From a virus: DNA of 24,181 bases. The first letter of the stretch is position 1, and every line of letters begins with the position of its first letter. The translations under genes and the position numbers were made by a program. Location of the stretch: positions 1 to 24,181 of IMG/VR virus record IMGVR_UViG_3300044614_003071; one strand, written 5' to 3'. The notes beneath the pieces were generated by a model. The model worked only from the letters and a program-made list of their open reading frames with translations. It searched no databases and was not told where the DNA came from. Shown in pieces: positions 7,276-13,384 of the stretch.

Positions 7276-8019
7276 TTAGGGGTAAATTTGAAGTTGGTAT
7301 CGTGGTGAAAGGTAATTGTTGTCACCAATGTCAAGTTGGAACCAAATATCGTAAATTCCCACATCCATACAATCGGTATCTAAGTAATAATAGCCGTACA
7401 TTTTTTCGCTGAATTGAACTGGCTGTTTGCAAGCAATCATTCTTAAATCTTGTTCTTGGGGTATACAAGCGCCACACTTTTGTTCGATGCTTACAAGCAT
7501 ATTTCCAAGAATTGCCAAGTTTTCGTAATATCTTTGCAAATCAGTTCCTTTAGGCACATTTGGTGTTACTTGGATAATAAGATACTGTTTGCTTCCCTTT
7601 CTAATTTGGCTAGGTCTGAAAACAAAGTTAAAGTCATAGACAACAGGGACTGGTGTACTGTACCAAAGATTTGGATAAATCTGCCAAAGGTTGGATACTT
7701 CACTAGTTCCGAGATTATCATTAACGTAATTAACAGTCCAAACATCAGTATAGCGTCCAATTACATAGACACCGTCTTCGGTATAAATATCGACATAGTA
7801 ACGTCCAGTGCCGTCATTTACAACTTGGTCACCGGGAATGGTTTGAACAAGTAATCGAGAGCCAATCAGGGCTGGATCAGCATTCTGAGGTAATCTGAAA
7901 ATGTTTACTTCTTTAATTTGGTAAACATCAGAAAATAAATTAGAGTTGTAAAAGTACAACCTTAAACGAACAGTTTCATTTAAGGTTGGGTTTTGATAGC
8001 GTTCTTTGACCTGCGACAT
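7276..8019 (-). CDS. Beta-rich probable virion protein
   Basis: A 247-aa protein I do not recognise. It is rich in Tyr, Val, Asn and Asp with short alternating stretches typical of beta-sandwich folds. The segment around residues 73-95 (GRYYVDIYTEDGVYVIG) resembles a repeat of an Ig-like strand pattern and recurs in style near the C-terminus (MDVGIYDIWFQLDIG). It has no transmembrane segment or signal peptide. It lies downstream of the gp26-like gene and the 55-aa gene in the same direction, and an AAGAGA Shine-Dalgarno-like site precedes the ATG. A baseplate or head-surface role is an inference from context only. Confidence 0.7.
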   Translation of the reverse strand: MSQVKERYQNPTLNETVRLRLYFYNSNLFSDVYQIKEVNIFRLPQNADPALIGSRLLVQTIPGDQVVNDGTGRYYVDIYTEDGVYVIGRYTDVWTVNYVNDNLGTSEVSNLWQIYPNLWYSTPVPVVYDFNFVFRPSQIRKGSKQYLIIQVTPNVPKGTDLQRYYENLAILGNMLVSIEQKCGACIPQEQDLRMIACKQPVQFSEKMYGYYYLDTDCMDVGIYDIWFQLDIGDNNYLSPRYQLQIYP

Positions 8020-8021
8020 GA

Positions 8022-8189
8022 TTATCTCTTTCTGTTAGCTTTTCGCCTCTCCTTATCTATCTCTTCTTTTTCTGTATTTTTTTGTTTTACGAAGCGATCT
8101 ATCATGAAACGCCTCTCATAGATAGAAAGGTTCATGCATTGATCCTTATACATGTGCAGGTGATATTGAAAAAAGAAAATCTCCTCCAT
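8022..8189 (-). CDS. Small 55-aa protein next to the baseplate gene
   Basis: An overlooked short gene that fills the otherwise empty 187 bases between the gp26-like gene and the 247-aa gene. The product begins MEEIFFFQYHLHMYKD, continues with NLSIYERRFMIDRF (20-33), and ends in a very basic tail (ERRKANRKR). It is aromatic and helical at the front and charged behind, like the small proteins that accompany baseplate or tail-chaperone genes in T4-like phages. The stop is two bases from the next start. The ATG at 8189 has no clear Shine-Dalgarno site; an internal ATG at residue 19 does (AAGGA) and would give 37 aa. Function unknown. Confidence 0.6.
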   Translation of the reverse strand: MEEIFFFQYHLHMYKDQCMNLSIYERRFMIDRFVKQKNTEKEEIDKERRKANRKR

Positions 8190-8206
8190 GAGATTTTGCC
8201 ATAAAA

Positions 8207-9205
8207 TTAAGCTAGGGTCTTGTCCTTCTTCTTGCGCCGAGGGAAGAAAAAGGCTGCTTCCAAAGGGAGGTCCACCTCAAATTCTTCATTGCTTAGAGGG
8301 GAAATAATGGTAACCTTGGTATCTACGCCAAAAGGTGGTTCATTTACCAAATTCCTTAGATAGTTAAGGTCTTGGATAGGTAGATTCCTTAGAATAGCCT
8401 GAATTTCTGCTTTGTCGGTGATATCAGCAACGCTTTCAAGAAGTTGAGCACTACGGAAAATCAAAGTGTCATCGGTCGCAGAGTCGCCATAATTCTTAAG
8501 TCTTCGTTCACGATATTCTTGAATTTCATTTTCATCCTTACCAGTGCTCAACCTGTAAGTAAATGGAAGGTTGGACTTAGGCATGACATCTTCTAAATTA
8601 GGGCCATAATCTTGTGGGCACATATCTTTAGGCAATCCATCCAAATCGATAACAGTTGTGAACTTTCTATCGGTGTTAGGATCTTTTACTTCTACTTCAT
8701 ATTCGGTGCCATAAGAAATACCTCTGAGATAAATCAAAAGGAATGTTCTATCAGCACTCAATAGATTTTCTGGCTTGAAATTTTCTTTAATGCAACGACT
8801 AAAAATCATATTGATAGCTTGGCCCTTACGAACAAACCTAGGGGTTGCCAAAATTTGTTCCTCTTCGCCAGTCATGGGGCGAATATGAATTTTACCATCG
8901 ACAGGTCCGTCAGTCCCATCATAAAATTTGCCAGCGGACGGCAAAACGATTTCTTCGTAAATATTCGACTGGCTACGCAGCTGATCCAAAATGGCATTCA
9001 ATTGTGAATTGCTTGAGCCGAAAGATTGAGAATTAGATAGACTGGGTTGCTGTACATGTTGAGGAGCAGAAGGAACAAAGGGAGTTTCCGATTCTGATTT
9101 CTTTCCCTGCATTCTTGCAAGAAGTTCCGGCGGAATATTACCAGTAATTTGCAAACCTGCGGAATCAGTGCCTTCTGGCGATTGTGGTCTAAATGGCTCA
9201 GTCAT
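8207..9205 (-). CDS. T4 gp26-like baseplate protein (T4_baseplate family)
   Basis: 332 aa. After a disordered N-terminal region of about 75 residues rich in Gln, Ser and Pro comes the family core: EIVLPSAGKFYDG (80-92), IRPMTGEEEQILATPRFVRKG near 107-127, and FLLIYLRGISYGTEYEV near 155-171, which is the characteristic signature. A positively charged C-terminus follows (RRKKKDK). In T4, gp26 takes part in assembling the baseplate hub; whether this protein is a structural part or an assembly factor cannot be told. It is longer than T4 gp26 (about 208 aa). AGGAG lies nine bases upstream of the ATG, in the divergent gap shared with the gene at 9244. Confidence 0.78.
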   Translation of the reverse strand: MTEPFRPQSPEGTDSAGLQITGNIPPELLARMQGKKSESETPFVPSAPQHVQQPSLSNSQSFGSSNSQLNAILDQLRSQSNIYEEIVLPSAGKFYDGTDGPVDGKIHIRPMTGEEEQILATPRFVRKGQAINMIFSRCIKENFKPENLLSADRTFLLIYLRGISYGTEYEVEVKDPNTDRKFTTVIDLDGLPKDMCPQDYGPNLEDVMPKSNLPFTYRLSTGKDENEIQEYRERRLKNYGDSATDDTLIFRSAQLLESVADITDKAEIQAILRNLPIQDLNYLRNLVNEPPFGVDTKVTIISPLSNEEFEVDLPLEAAFFFPRRKKKDKTLA

Positions 9206-9243
9206 TCTATTGCTCTCCTAAATAATGATTATAATAATAGAGT
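9206..9243. promoter_or_regulatory. Divergent promoter gap
   Basis: This 38-base gap must carry the start signals for both the leftward baseplate gene and the rightward gene at 9244. It holds ATTATAATAAT, readable as TATAAT-like on both strands. No convincing -35 element is visible within the gap. Confidence 0.4.
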
Positions 9244-9612
9244 ATGGTAAAAAATCTTTCTATAAAAGAAGTAGAAGATTTTGTTTTTTCTAATAAAATT
9301 ATACAATTAAAATTAGAAAAATACAAATTTCTATTTCAAACTTATAACATGGCATTAAGTGTGCCATTCTTACAGCATTTGAAAACAAGAACAGTTTTAG
9401 AATTTATTGATTTATTAGACCAAGAAGATATAAAAATCATATCAGATATATTGAAAAAAGAAATTCAAATAACTAAACCTAAATTTAGCAAGGTAAAAAA
9501 TTTTGGTTGTTATATAGAAAATCTTGAATTTTTACTTGACGATGTCTCTAATTATACAGAGGTATGTTTGTCAAGAAAAGGTAATAATATAAAGGTGCTT
9601 TTATGGCGTTAG
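9244..9612 (+). CDS. Hypothetical 122-aa protein
   Basis: I do not recognise this protein. It is lysine-, leucine- and isoleucine-rich and probably mostly helical (residues 5-80), with a short C-terminal part of beta character ending VCLSRKGNNIKVLLWR. It has no signal peptide, membrane segment or cysteine cluster. It is the first of four small rightward genes that overlap one another; its end overlaps the next start by 10 bases, implying coupled translation. The Shine-Dalgarno site is weak at best (AGAG close to the ATG). The real-gene call rests on the tight packing. Confidence 0.65.
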   Translation: MVKNLSIKEVEDFVFSNKIIQLKLEKYKFLFQTYNMALSVPFLQHLKTRTVLEFIDLLDQEDIKIISDILKKEIQITKPKFSKVKNFGCYIENLEFLLDDVSNYTEVCLSRKGNNIKVLLWR

Positions 9613-9938
9613 GCATGGTATTGTTAATGTTACTTGGTGGTGTAGGCATGTGTGCCATCATCGTAGAAGGTGAAATATTTGTACCAGTCAAAAATTTCCT
9701 AAAGAAATTTATGCCTGAATTTTTTATGAAAATGTTAAACTGCCACCAGTGTTGTGGATTCTGGAGTGGACTTTTGTTAAGTCTTTTTTTCATTCATCCA
9801 TGGCATGAAACCAGCGTTTTGAACAATTTTTATAATTTTGGTTTGAATTTCGCTAGTGCATGTGCAGTGTCACTGCTTAGTGTATTTTGGGCTACAATCA
9901 TGGTTTTTATAGAAAGCAAAACTACTATAAATGGATAA
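9603..9938 (+). CDS. Small membrane protein with CxxCC(G)FW motif
   Basis: 111 aa with about three membrane segments: residues 2-21, roughly 50-64, and 80-103. Between the first and second lies a cysteine cluster, NCHQCCGFWSG (45-55), which resembles the CPYCxGFW motif of DUF1360-type small membrane proteins found in bacteria and phages. The function of that group is not known; a metal- or redox-binding loop at the membrane face is a reasonable guess. AAAGGTG lies five bases upstream of the ATG. It overlaps the preceding gene by 10 bases and the following one by 8. Confidence 0.7.
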   Translation: MALGMVLLMLLGGVGMCAIIVEGEIFVPVKNFLKKFMPEFFMKMLNCHQCCGFWSGLLLSLFFIHPWHETSVLNNFYNFGLNFASACAVSLLSVFWATIMVFIESKTTING

Positions 9939-10179
9939 TTCTTGTTTTTGGTGTCAAAATTGCCAAAGAAAGTTCTTTGTATCTTCAGAGTATTTGCTCA
10001 CTCTTCCAAGAAGTCCGCTTATGAAAAAGCCTCCTTTTTTGGATCATGAGAAGACGATGGATAAAAGAAGTGAATTGAAAATGGAAAATCGAAAAAAGAT
10101 GGTTAAGTGTGCAGTTTGTGGTCATGTTATGAAAGAGGTGGAAAATGGCGGAAGTAAAAGTCCCGATATCAGTTCTTGA
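9931..10179 (+). CDS. Small zinc-ribbon-like protein
   Basis: 82 aa with two cysteine pairs: CFWCQNC at residues 5-11 and CAVCGH near 61-66, separated by a basic helical stretch. This spacing could bind one zinc ion as a treble-clef or ribbon-type finger. It may bind nucleic acid or a protein partner; nothing more specific can be read. The start overlaps the membrane-protein stop by 8 bases, and the last 35 bases overlap the following gene in another frame. No strong Shine-Dalgarno site is seen, so coupling to the upstream gene is likely. Confidence 0.65.
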   Translation: MDNSCFWCQNCQRKFFVSSEYLLTLPRSPLMKKPPFLDHEKTMDKRSELKMENRKKMVKCAVCGHVMKEVENGGSKSPDISS

Positions 10180-10564
10180 TGTTAAAAATGCTTTAAAAGA
10201 CGAAAACTTCAGGAAAAGTTTGCCTGAAAGTTTAAATGAAGATGTTCAAAAGTTTTTGGGTAATCCAAATTGTTCTTGTAATTTGAAGATTTATCAAAAA
10301 CTTATGGCAGAAGCCAAAGAACAGCTTGTATCATATTTTCCTGATAAGTTTGTGCCTAGTGCTGAACAAATGGCACCTAATAATCCATTAGCGGCAACCG
10401 ATGTGCGAAAGCTTGCTCAAAATCGATTCAGCGTGATAAACTGCACGGTTTTTGAATTAGAAGAAACCATGCAAAAGTTGCCTCCGGGTAGGAAGCAAAT
10501 CACTATGACTCGTTGGGAAGATCAGGTTACAGTTCTTATCAATGAATTAGAAGTTGCCTTTTGA
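10145..10564 (+). CDS. Hypothetical 139-aa protein
   Basis: Not recognised. The N-terminal half is helical with a CSC pair (43-45). The C-terminal half contains NRFSVINCTVFELEETMQ and a strongly alternating final segment, TRWEDQVTVLINELEV, typical of a small alpha/beta fold. GAGGTGG lies three to four bases before the ATG, one of the better Shine-Dalgarno sites among the rightward genes. The start lies inside the upstream zinc-ribbon gene and the end overlaps the convergent TPR gene by 18 bases. Confidence 0.7.
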   Translation: MAEVKVPISVLDVKNALKDENFRKSLPESLNEDVQKFLGNPNCSCNLKIYQKLMAEAKEQLVSYFPDKFVPSAEQMAPNNPLAATDVRKLAQNRFSVINCTVFELEETMQKLPPGRKQITMTRWEDQVTVLINELEVAF

Positions 10565-11269
10565 TACAATCTGAGTAGCCGAAATTAAGCGTTCTATTTG
10601 TGATAATTTTTCTTTAGGATATTCATCATACTTTTTTAACCAGACAGGGTCATCGTCATAGATGTCCCTGTCTTTGCCTTTTATAACAGCATTCTCATAC
10701 GCTTGCTTTGCAAGGCCATTTTTATTCTGAGTAAGCAACATATCTCCCAGCAAACACCAAGCTTCAGCATAAGTCGGATGTTTGTGAAGCAAATTGGTCA
10801 ATTTTGCTTGTGCTTCCTTATATCTCTTTAATATGAAAAAACATACTATAGAAATATAATAATCTAGCATATTATAACTTCCATGTTCAAATATGTGTTT
10901 CTCGGATTCAAGAACAAATTCTTCATATTTTTTTTGTAAGTATAAATTTTTAAGATTTTCTTCTTTTATAAGGGGATAAACAAAAGGTTTGTTTTTCAAT
11001 ATAATGAGCGGACTCTTATTCTCACTTTTAAAATTATAAATTCTATTCTCTTTAATCATCCATTCACCGTCCGAAATACAACTAAAATTGCACTTCTCAA
11101 GACTTTCCATGCCTTTTATCGCCTCTCCATCTTCAAGAACTATGTATTTTGCATTTTCAATGTTTAATTCAGAAATATTTTCATATTCAAATACCTGACG
11201 AAACCTCTTCTGAATGGCTGTTCTCCACTCAGATGTACAATTTTTTTTAATTGTTATATATACTTTCAT
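10547..11269 (-). CDS. TPR-repeat protein
   Basis: A 240-aa protein. Residues about 115-205 form helical tetratricopeptide-like hairpins; the clearest is HPTYAEAWCLLGDMLLTQNK followed by GLAKQAYENAVIKG. The segment DRDIYDDDPVWLKKYDEYP resembles stretches that follow TPRs in some phage proteins linked to glycosyltransferases, but no transferase domain is present here. The N-terminal 100 residues are of mixed alpha/beta character and unrecognised. It is a lone leftward gene between two rightward islands. There is no Shine-Dalgarno site, and the ATG is preceded by a T-run. Confidence 0.7.
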   Translation of the reverse strand: MKVYITIKKNCTSEWRTAIQKRFRQVFEYENISELNIENAKYIVLEDGEAIKGMESLEKCNFSCISDGEWMIKENRIYNFKSENKSPLIILKNKPFVYPLIKEENLKNLYLQKKYEEFVLESEKHIFEHGSYNMLDYYISIVCFFILKRYKEAQAKLTNLLHKHPTYAEAWCLLGDMLLTQNKNGLAKQAYENAVIKGKDRDIYDDDPVWLKKYDEYPKEKLSQIERLISATQIVSKGNF

Positions 11270-11301
11270 AAAAAAATTCTGGCTATTTGATATATTATTT
11301 T
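11270..11301. promoter_or_regulatory. Divergent promoter gap
   Basis: This 32-base gap separates the leftward TPR gene from the rightward sigma-factor gene. It holds TGATATATTATTTT on the plus strand, giving TATATT/AATATA elements on both strands. No Shine-Dalgarno site is present for either gene. Confidence 0.3.
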
Positions 11302-11820
11302 ATGTCCTCAGAATATTTAAACAACAAAAGCTTTGAATCTATTATTATAAGGTTTCAACATGCCAAGAAACAACAAATAAAGTTTCAAATCCTCATGGAA
11401 GATATTAATCATCAAAGGCAGAAAGCCAGTAAAAAAAACAGTGTTGCCATACCTTTGGTATTAGGAGCACAAGATCTTGAAAAAGCCGGGAACGACCTGA
11501 CTGCATCCCAAAAGATACTTGCAGATGCTTTTTATACTCTATCGAAAAACATTGTTAGGTATGCAAAGTTTAGCAATATAGATGAAGATGATGCTGTTCA
11601 AGAAGGTGTTCTTATATGTTTTGAACGTGTAGAAAAGTTTGATCCTAGCAAGGGTAAAGCTTTTAATTACATGACAACATGTATACTAAATCACTTTAGG
11701 CAATTATGGCGAACTGCAAAAAACTATACTGAATTGAAAAAGAAATATAGCAAGATTTTTGCGCTTAAGAACGGTATGACCCTGCAGGGCAGAAAGAAAG
11801 AAAGAAAAAAGAGTCACTAA
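11302..11820 (+). CDS. 55: T4 gp55-type sigma factor for late transcription (172-aa form)
   Basis: A minimal sigma-70 family factor that would recruit host RNA polymerase to phage late promoters. It aligns by eye with T4 gp55: EYLNNK (4-9) against YVNNK; DAVQEGVLICFERVEKFDPSKGKAFNYM (97-124) against the gp55 region-2 core ending HNFDETKYKNPHAY; and KNYTELKKKYSKIF against KKERKEVAKKYSYF. The ATG at 11302 is preferred; the longer frame begins with TTG at 11287. No Shine-Dalgarno site is visible. The zero-frame product ends abruptly in a basic tail soon after the region-2 core and lacks the acidic-hydrophobic clamp-binding tail of T4 gp55 (SLDFLYE). An in-frame slippery heptamer three codons before the stop leads into the next open frame. 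Confidence 0.82.
   Translation: MSSEYLNNKSFESIIIRFQHAKKQQIKFQILMEDINHQRQKASKKNSVAIPLVLGAQDLEKAGNDLTASQKILADAFYTLSKNIVRYAKFSNIDEDDAVQEGVLICFERVEKFDPSKGKAFNYMTTCILNHFRQLWRTAKNYTELKKKYSKIFALKNGMTLQGRKKERKKSH
11805..11811 (+). promoter_or_regulatory. Predicted -1 ribosomal frameshift site (A AAA AAG)
   Basis: The codons AGA AAA AAG of the sigma-factor gene contain A AAA AAG in the correct X XXY YYZ phase, the heptamer used in E. coli dnaX. The zero-frame stop is two codons later. A -1 slip reads GAG TCA CTA ATA GTT ATA ATG and continues in the open frame to 12074. AGGG lies 15 bases upstream and may act as the stimulatory Shine-Dalgarno element. No strong downstream hairpin is seen. Confidence 0.6.
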
Positions 11821-11828
11821 TAGTTATA

Positions 11829-12074
11829 ATGGTTATTATGAGAAATAATTTTGTAGAGATATTAGAGCGTCAAGAAATACTTGATATTCTGGAAAAAAGC
11901 GGTTTAGGTGTACAAATAGAAGCACTTTTGCTTAATGAAAATAAAGTATATACTAAAAAAGGCCGTTTAAACAAAAGTGGAGCTTGCAGAGTTTTAGGTC
12001 TTAAGCCTAAACAATTAGATGAATTTCTATGCAAATGCAGACACATGATTAAAGCAGAACAAATTTTAGATTAA
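11829..12074 (+). CDS. Open frame downstream of the sigma factor; probable -1 frameshift extension
   Basis: Read alone this frame gives 81 aa from an ATG with no Shine-Dalgarno site. The same frame is open upstream across the slippery heptamer at 11805-11811, so a -1 slip would add 87 residues to the sigma factor and give 257 aa. The segment is helical: FVEILERQEILDILEKSG, then a basic stretch KGRLNKSGACRVLGLKPKQL that reads like a helix-turn-helix, then a final helix. A region-4-like or partner-binding role is possible but not shown. Its stop codon overlaps the stop of the convergent tube gene in TTAA. Alternatives are a separate gene, or a sequencing indel in the A-run that splits one gene. 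Confidence 0.6.
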   Translation: MVIMRNNFVEILERQEILDILEKSGLGVQIEALLLNENKVYTKKGRLNKSGACRVLGLKPKQLDEFLCKCRHMIKAEQILD

Positions 12075-12628
12075 GAGGAAGCAGTTCCTCCGAAAGTAAT
12101 ATATGCTCTATCGTATCTTAACGCAAGGTCAATAGTGGATATTGCGCTGTCTTGATAATCTAACTCGCCAAAATTTATGTCTTGTGGCCAAGCATTTTCG
12201 AATCGCCATTGCTCAAGCCAATTGCCACCACCATCATACATGGTCAGGAATGCCGTTTTTTTGAGCCCCTGAGCCGCAAAACCATACTTAGCCTGTTCTG
12301 GCCAATAGAACTCTCTAATCCACCTATAAATCGAATTATCAGAAAGCCTGCAATTGCCTTTGCCGATATTGATGCCACCCGTGTCATAAAGAGTTAAGGA
12401 AATAGGCTTCCATTCAGATTTTCCCGGCATATAAATTGTTTCGCTCTGATGTTCCAGCTGTATTTCTTTAAAACTTAGATTTGGCCTTTGCGCTTTTGAT
12501 GGAGGTTTAGCGTCAAGTGTTGCCCCTTCAGGAACTCTTATAATATTGTCTAAACTAAATAACCAACGGAAATTCCGTTTAAAAACCAAATCCGAATTCC
12601 ACATTCCCATTTTAATTGCTTGTGGCAT
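12071..12628 (-). CDS. Second gp19-type tail tube paralogue
   Basis: 185 aa, homologous to the tube protein at 12712-13341. Shared signatures are FKRNFRWLF (16-24), RPNLSF (48-53), MPGK (66-69), MYDGGGNWLEQW (129-140), WPQDINFGELDY (146-157) and ALRY. The insert between the PGK and MYDGGG motifs differs. T4 also has a second gp19-fold protein (gp54, the tube initiator), so this could form a specialised tube ring near the baseplate or the tail end; it could equally be a second major tube subunit. AGAGG lies seven bases before the ATG. A terminator and a late-type promoter directly upstream suggest separate expression from the first tube gene. Confidence 0.8.
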   Translation of the reverse strand: MPQAIKMGMWNSDLVFKRNFRWLFSLDNIIRVPEGATLDAKPPSKAQRPNLSFKEIQLEHQSETIYMPGKSEWKPISLTLYDTGGINIGKGNCRLSDNSIYRWIREFYWPEQAKYGFAAQGLKKTAFLTMYDGGGNWLEQWRFENAWPQDINFGELDYQDSAISTIDLALRYDRAYITFGGTASS

Positions 12629-12643
12629 AATAAACCTCTTATA

Positions 12644-12651
12644 TGTTTATA
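12644..12651 (-). promoter_or_regulatory. Candidate late promoter -10 element (TATAAACA)
   Basis: Leftward TATAAACA matches the T4 late consensus at 7 of 8 positions and ends 15 bases before the ATG of the second tube gene. The expected start site would leave a short leader that still includes AGAGG. It stands immediately downstream of the terminator at 12656-12691. Confidence 0.45.
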
Positions 12652-12655
12652 TAAG

Positions 12656-12691
12656 AAAAAAGCCCTCGAAATTTACTTCGAGGGCTTTTTT
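12656..12691 (-). terminator. Bidirectional rho-independent terminator after the tube gene
   Basis: A perfect 15-bp stem, 12656-12670 paired with 12677-12691, has the core GCCCTCGAA/TTCGAGGGC and a 6-base loop. A-runs and T-runs flank it on both sides, so it works in either direction. It lies 20 bases past the tube gene stop in the leftward sense. Confidence 0.92.
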
Positions 12692-12711
12692 TAATTTCAA
12701 AAAATTGCAGA

Positions 12712-13341
12712 TTAGACTGAGCAACCTCTGTAGCAGGGGTTTGGCTGCTGATCGCCGCAGATGTTTCTCCACTTGGCAAAGGTGTAACGAAGAGTCAATT
12801 CAATATTACACTCATCAGATGCACTGTAATCCAAGTCGCCAAAGTTAACACTCTGGGGCCAGCATGTGTAAAGTGTCCATTGCTCAAGAGGAACGCCACC
12901 ACCATCATACATGTATAGAACACCAGTGCCACCATAACCACCGGCACCGTTGCCGTAGCTGGACATTCTTGGGTTAAGCCAGCTACCAGCTTGATTATTA
13001 GCAGCAGTTGGTTGGCCGAGGAAGTCATAAACTGAACCAATCCAGTTGTAAAGGTTAAGAATTGTGTCGCTCTTGACAGGTGTGATGTCATAGTAAGTAA
13101 CAGTGACGGTTTCAAATGTCGCCTTACCGGGAATAAACATCTTGCCTTGCAAGAAATTGATTTCAGTTTCATCAAAACTGACGTTTGGTCTTGCTGCAAG
13201 CTTAACATAACTAGAAGGGATATTTCCTAGATTGTTACCGCCTGCACAGACATCTTGTACTTCAAATGTCCAACGAAACTTCCTCTTGAAGATGATATTG
13301 TTTGAGGTTCCGATTGGACCGATACCCATTAGTTGTGCCAT
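12712..13341 (-). CDS. 19: Tail tube protein, T4 gp19 family
   Basis: 209 aa; forms the inner tube of the contractile tail through which DNA is ejected. The family pattern is clear: FKRKFRWTF (18-26), ARPNVSF (49-55), IPGKATF, MYDGGGVPLEQW and WPQSVNFGDLDY, ending with a strand ELTLRY. It is longer than T4 gp19 (163 aa), with an added glycine- and asparagine-rich segment in the middle (about 112-138) and a cysteine-rich C-terminus. AAGGAG lies six bases before the ATG. It follows the sheath gene by 43 bases, the T4 order 18-19, and ends at a strong terminator. An adjacent paralogue makes it uncertain which of the two is the main subunit; position next to the sheath favours this one. Confidence 0.88.
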   Translation of the reverse strand: MAQLMGIGPIGTSNNIIFKRKFRWTFEVQDVCAGGNNLGNIPSSYVKLAARPNVSFDETEINFLQGKMFIPGKATFETVTVTYYDITPVKSDTILNLYNWIGSVYDFLGQPTAANNQAGSWLNPRMSSYGNGAGGYGGTGVLYMYDGGGVPLEQWTLYTCWPQSVNFGDLDYSASDECNIELTLRYTFAKWRNICGDQQPNPCYRGCSV

Positions 13342-13384
13342 AATTATCTCCTTTGATTAAAATTAACCTAACTATAGTTTCTTA

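Noticed and set aside
9548-9793. Leftward 81-aa frame opposite the CxxC membrane protein
   Set aside because: It lies antisense to two well-packed rightward genes and shows no motif or Shine-Dalgarno site.
12795-13208. Leftward 137-aa open frame inside the first tube gene
   Set aside because: It lies wholly within the gp19-type gene on the same strand in another frame and its translation resembles no protein; a shadow.
13370-13379. AACTATAGTT palindrome upstream of the tube gene as an operator
   Set aside because: A 10-base AT-rich palindrome is expected by chance and nothing else supports it.
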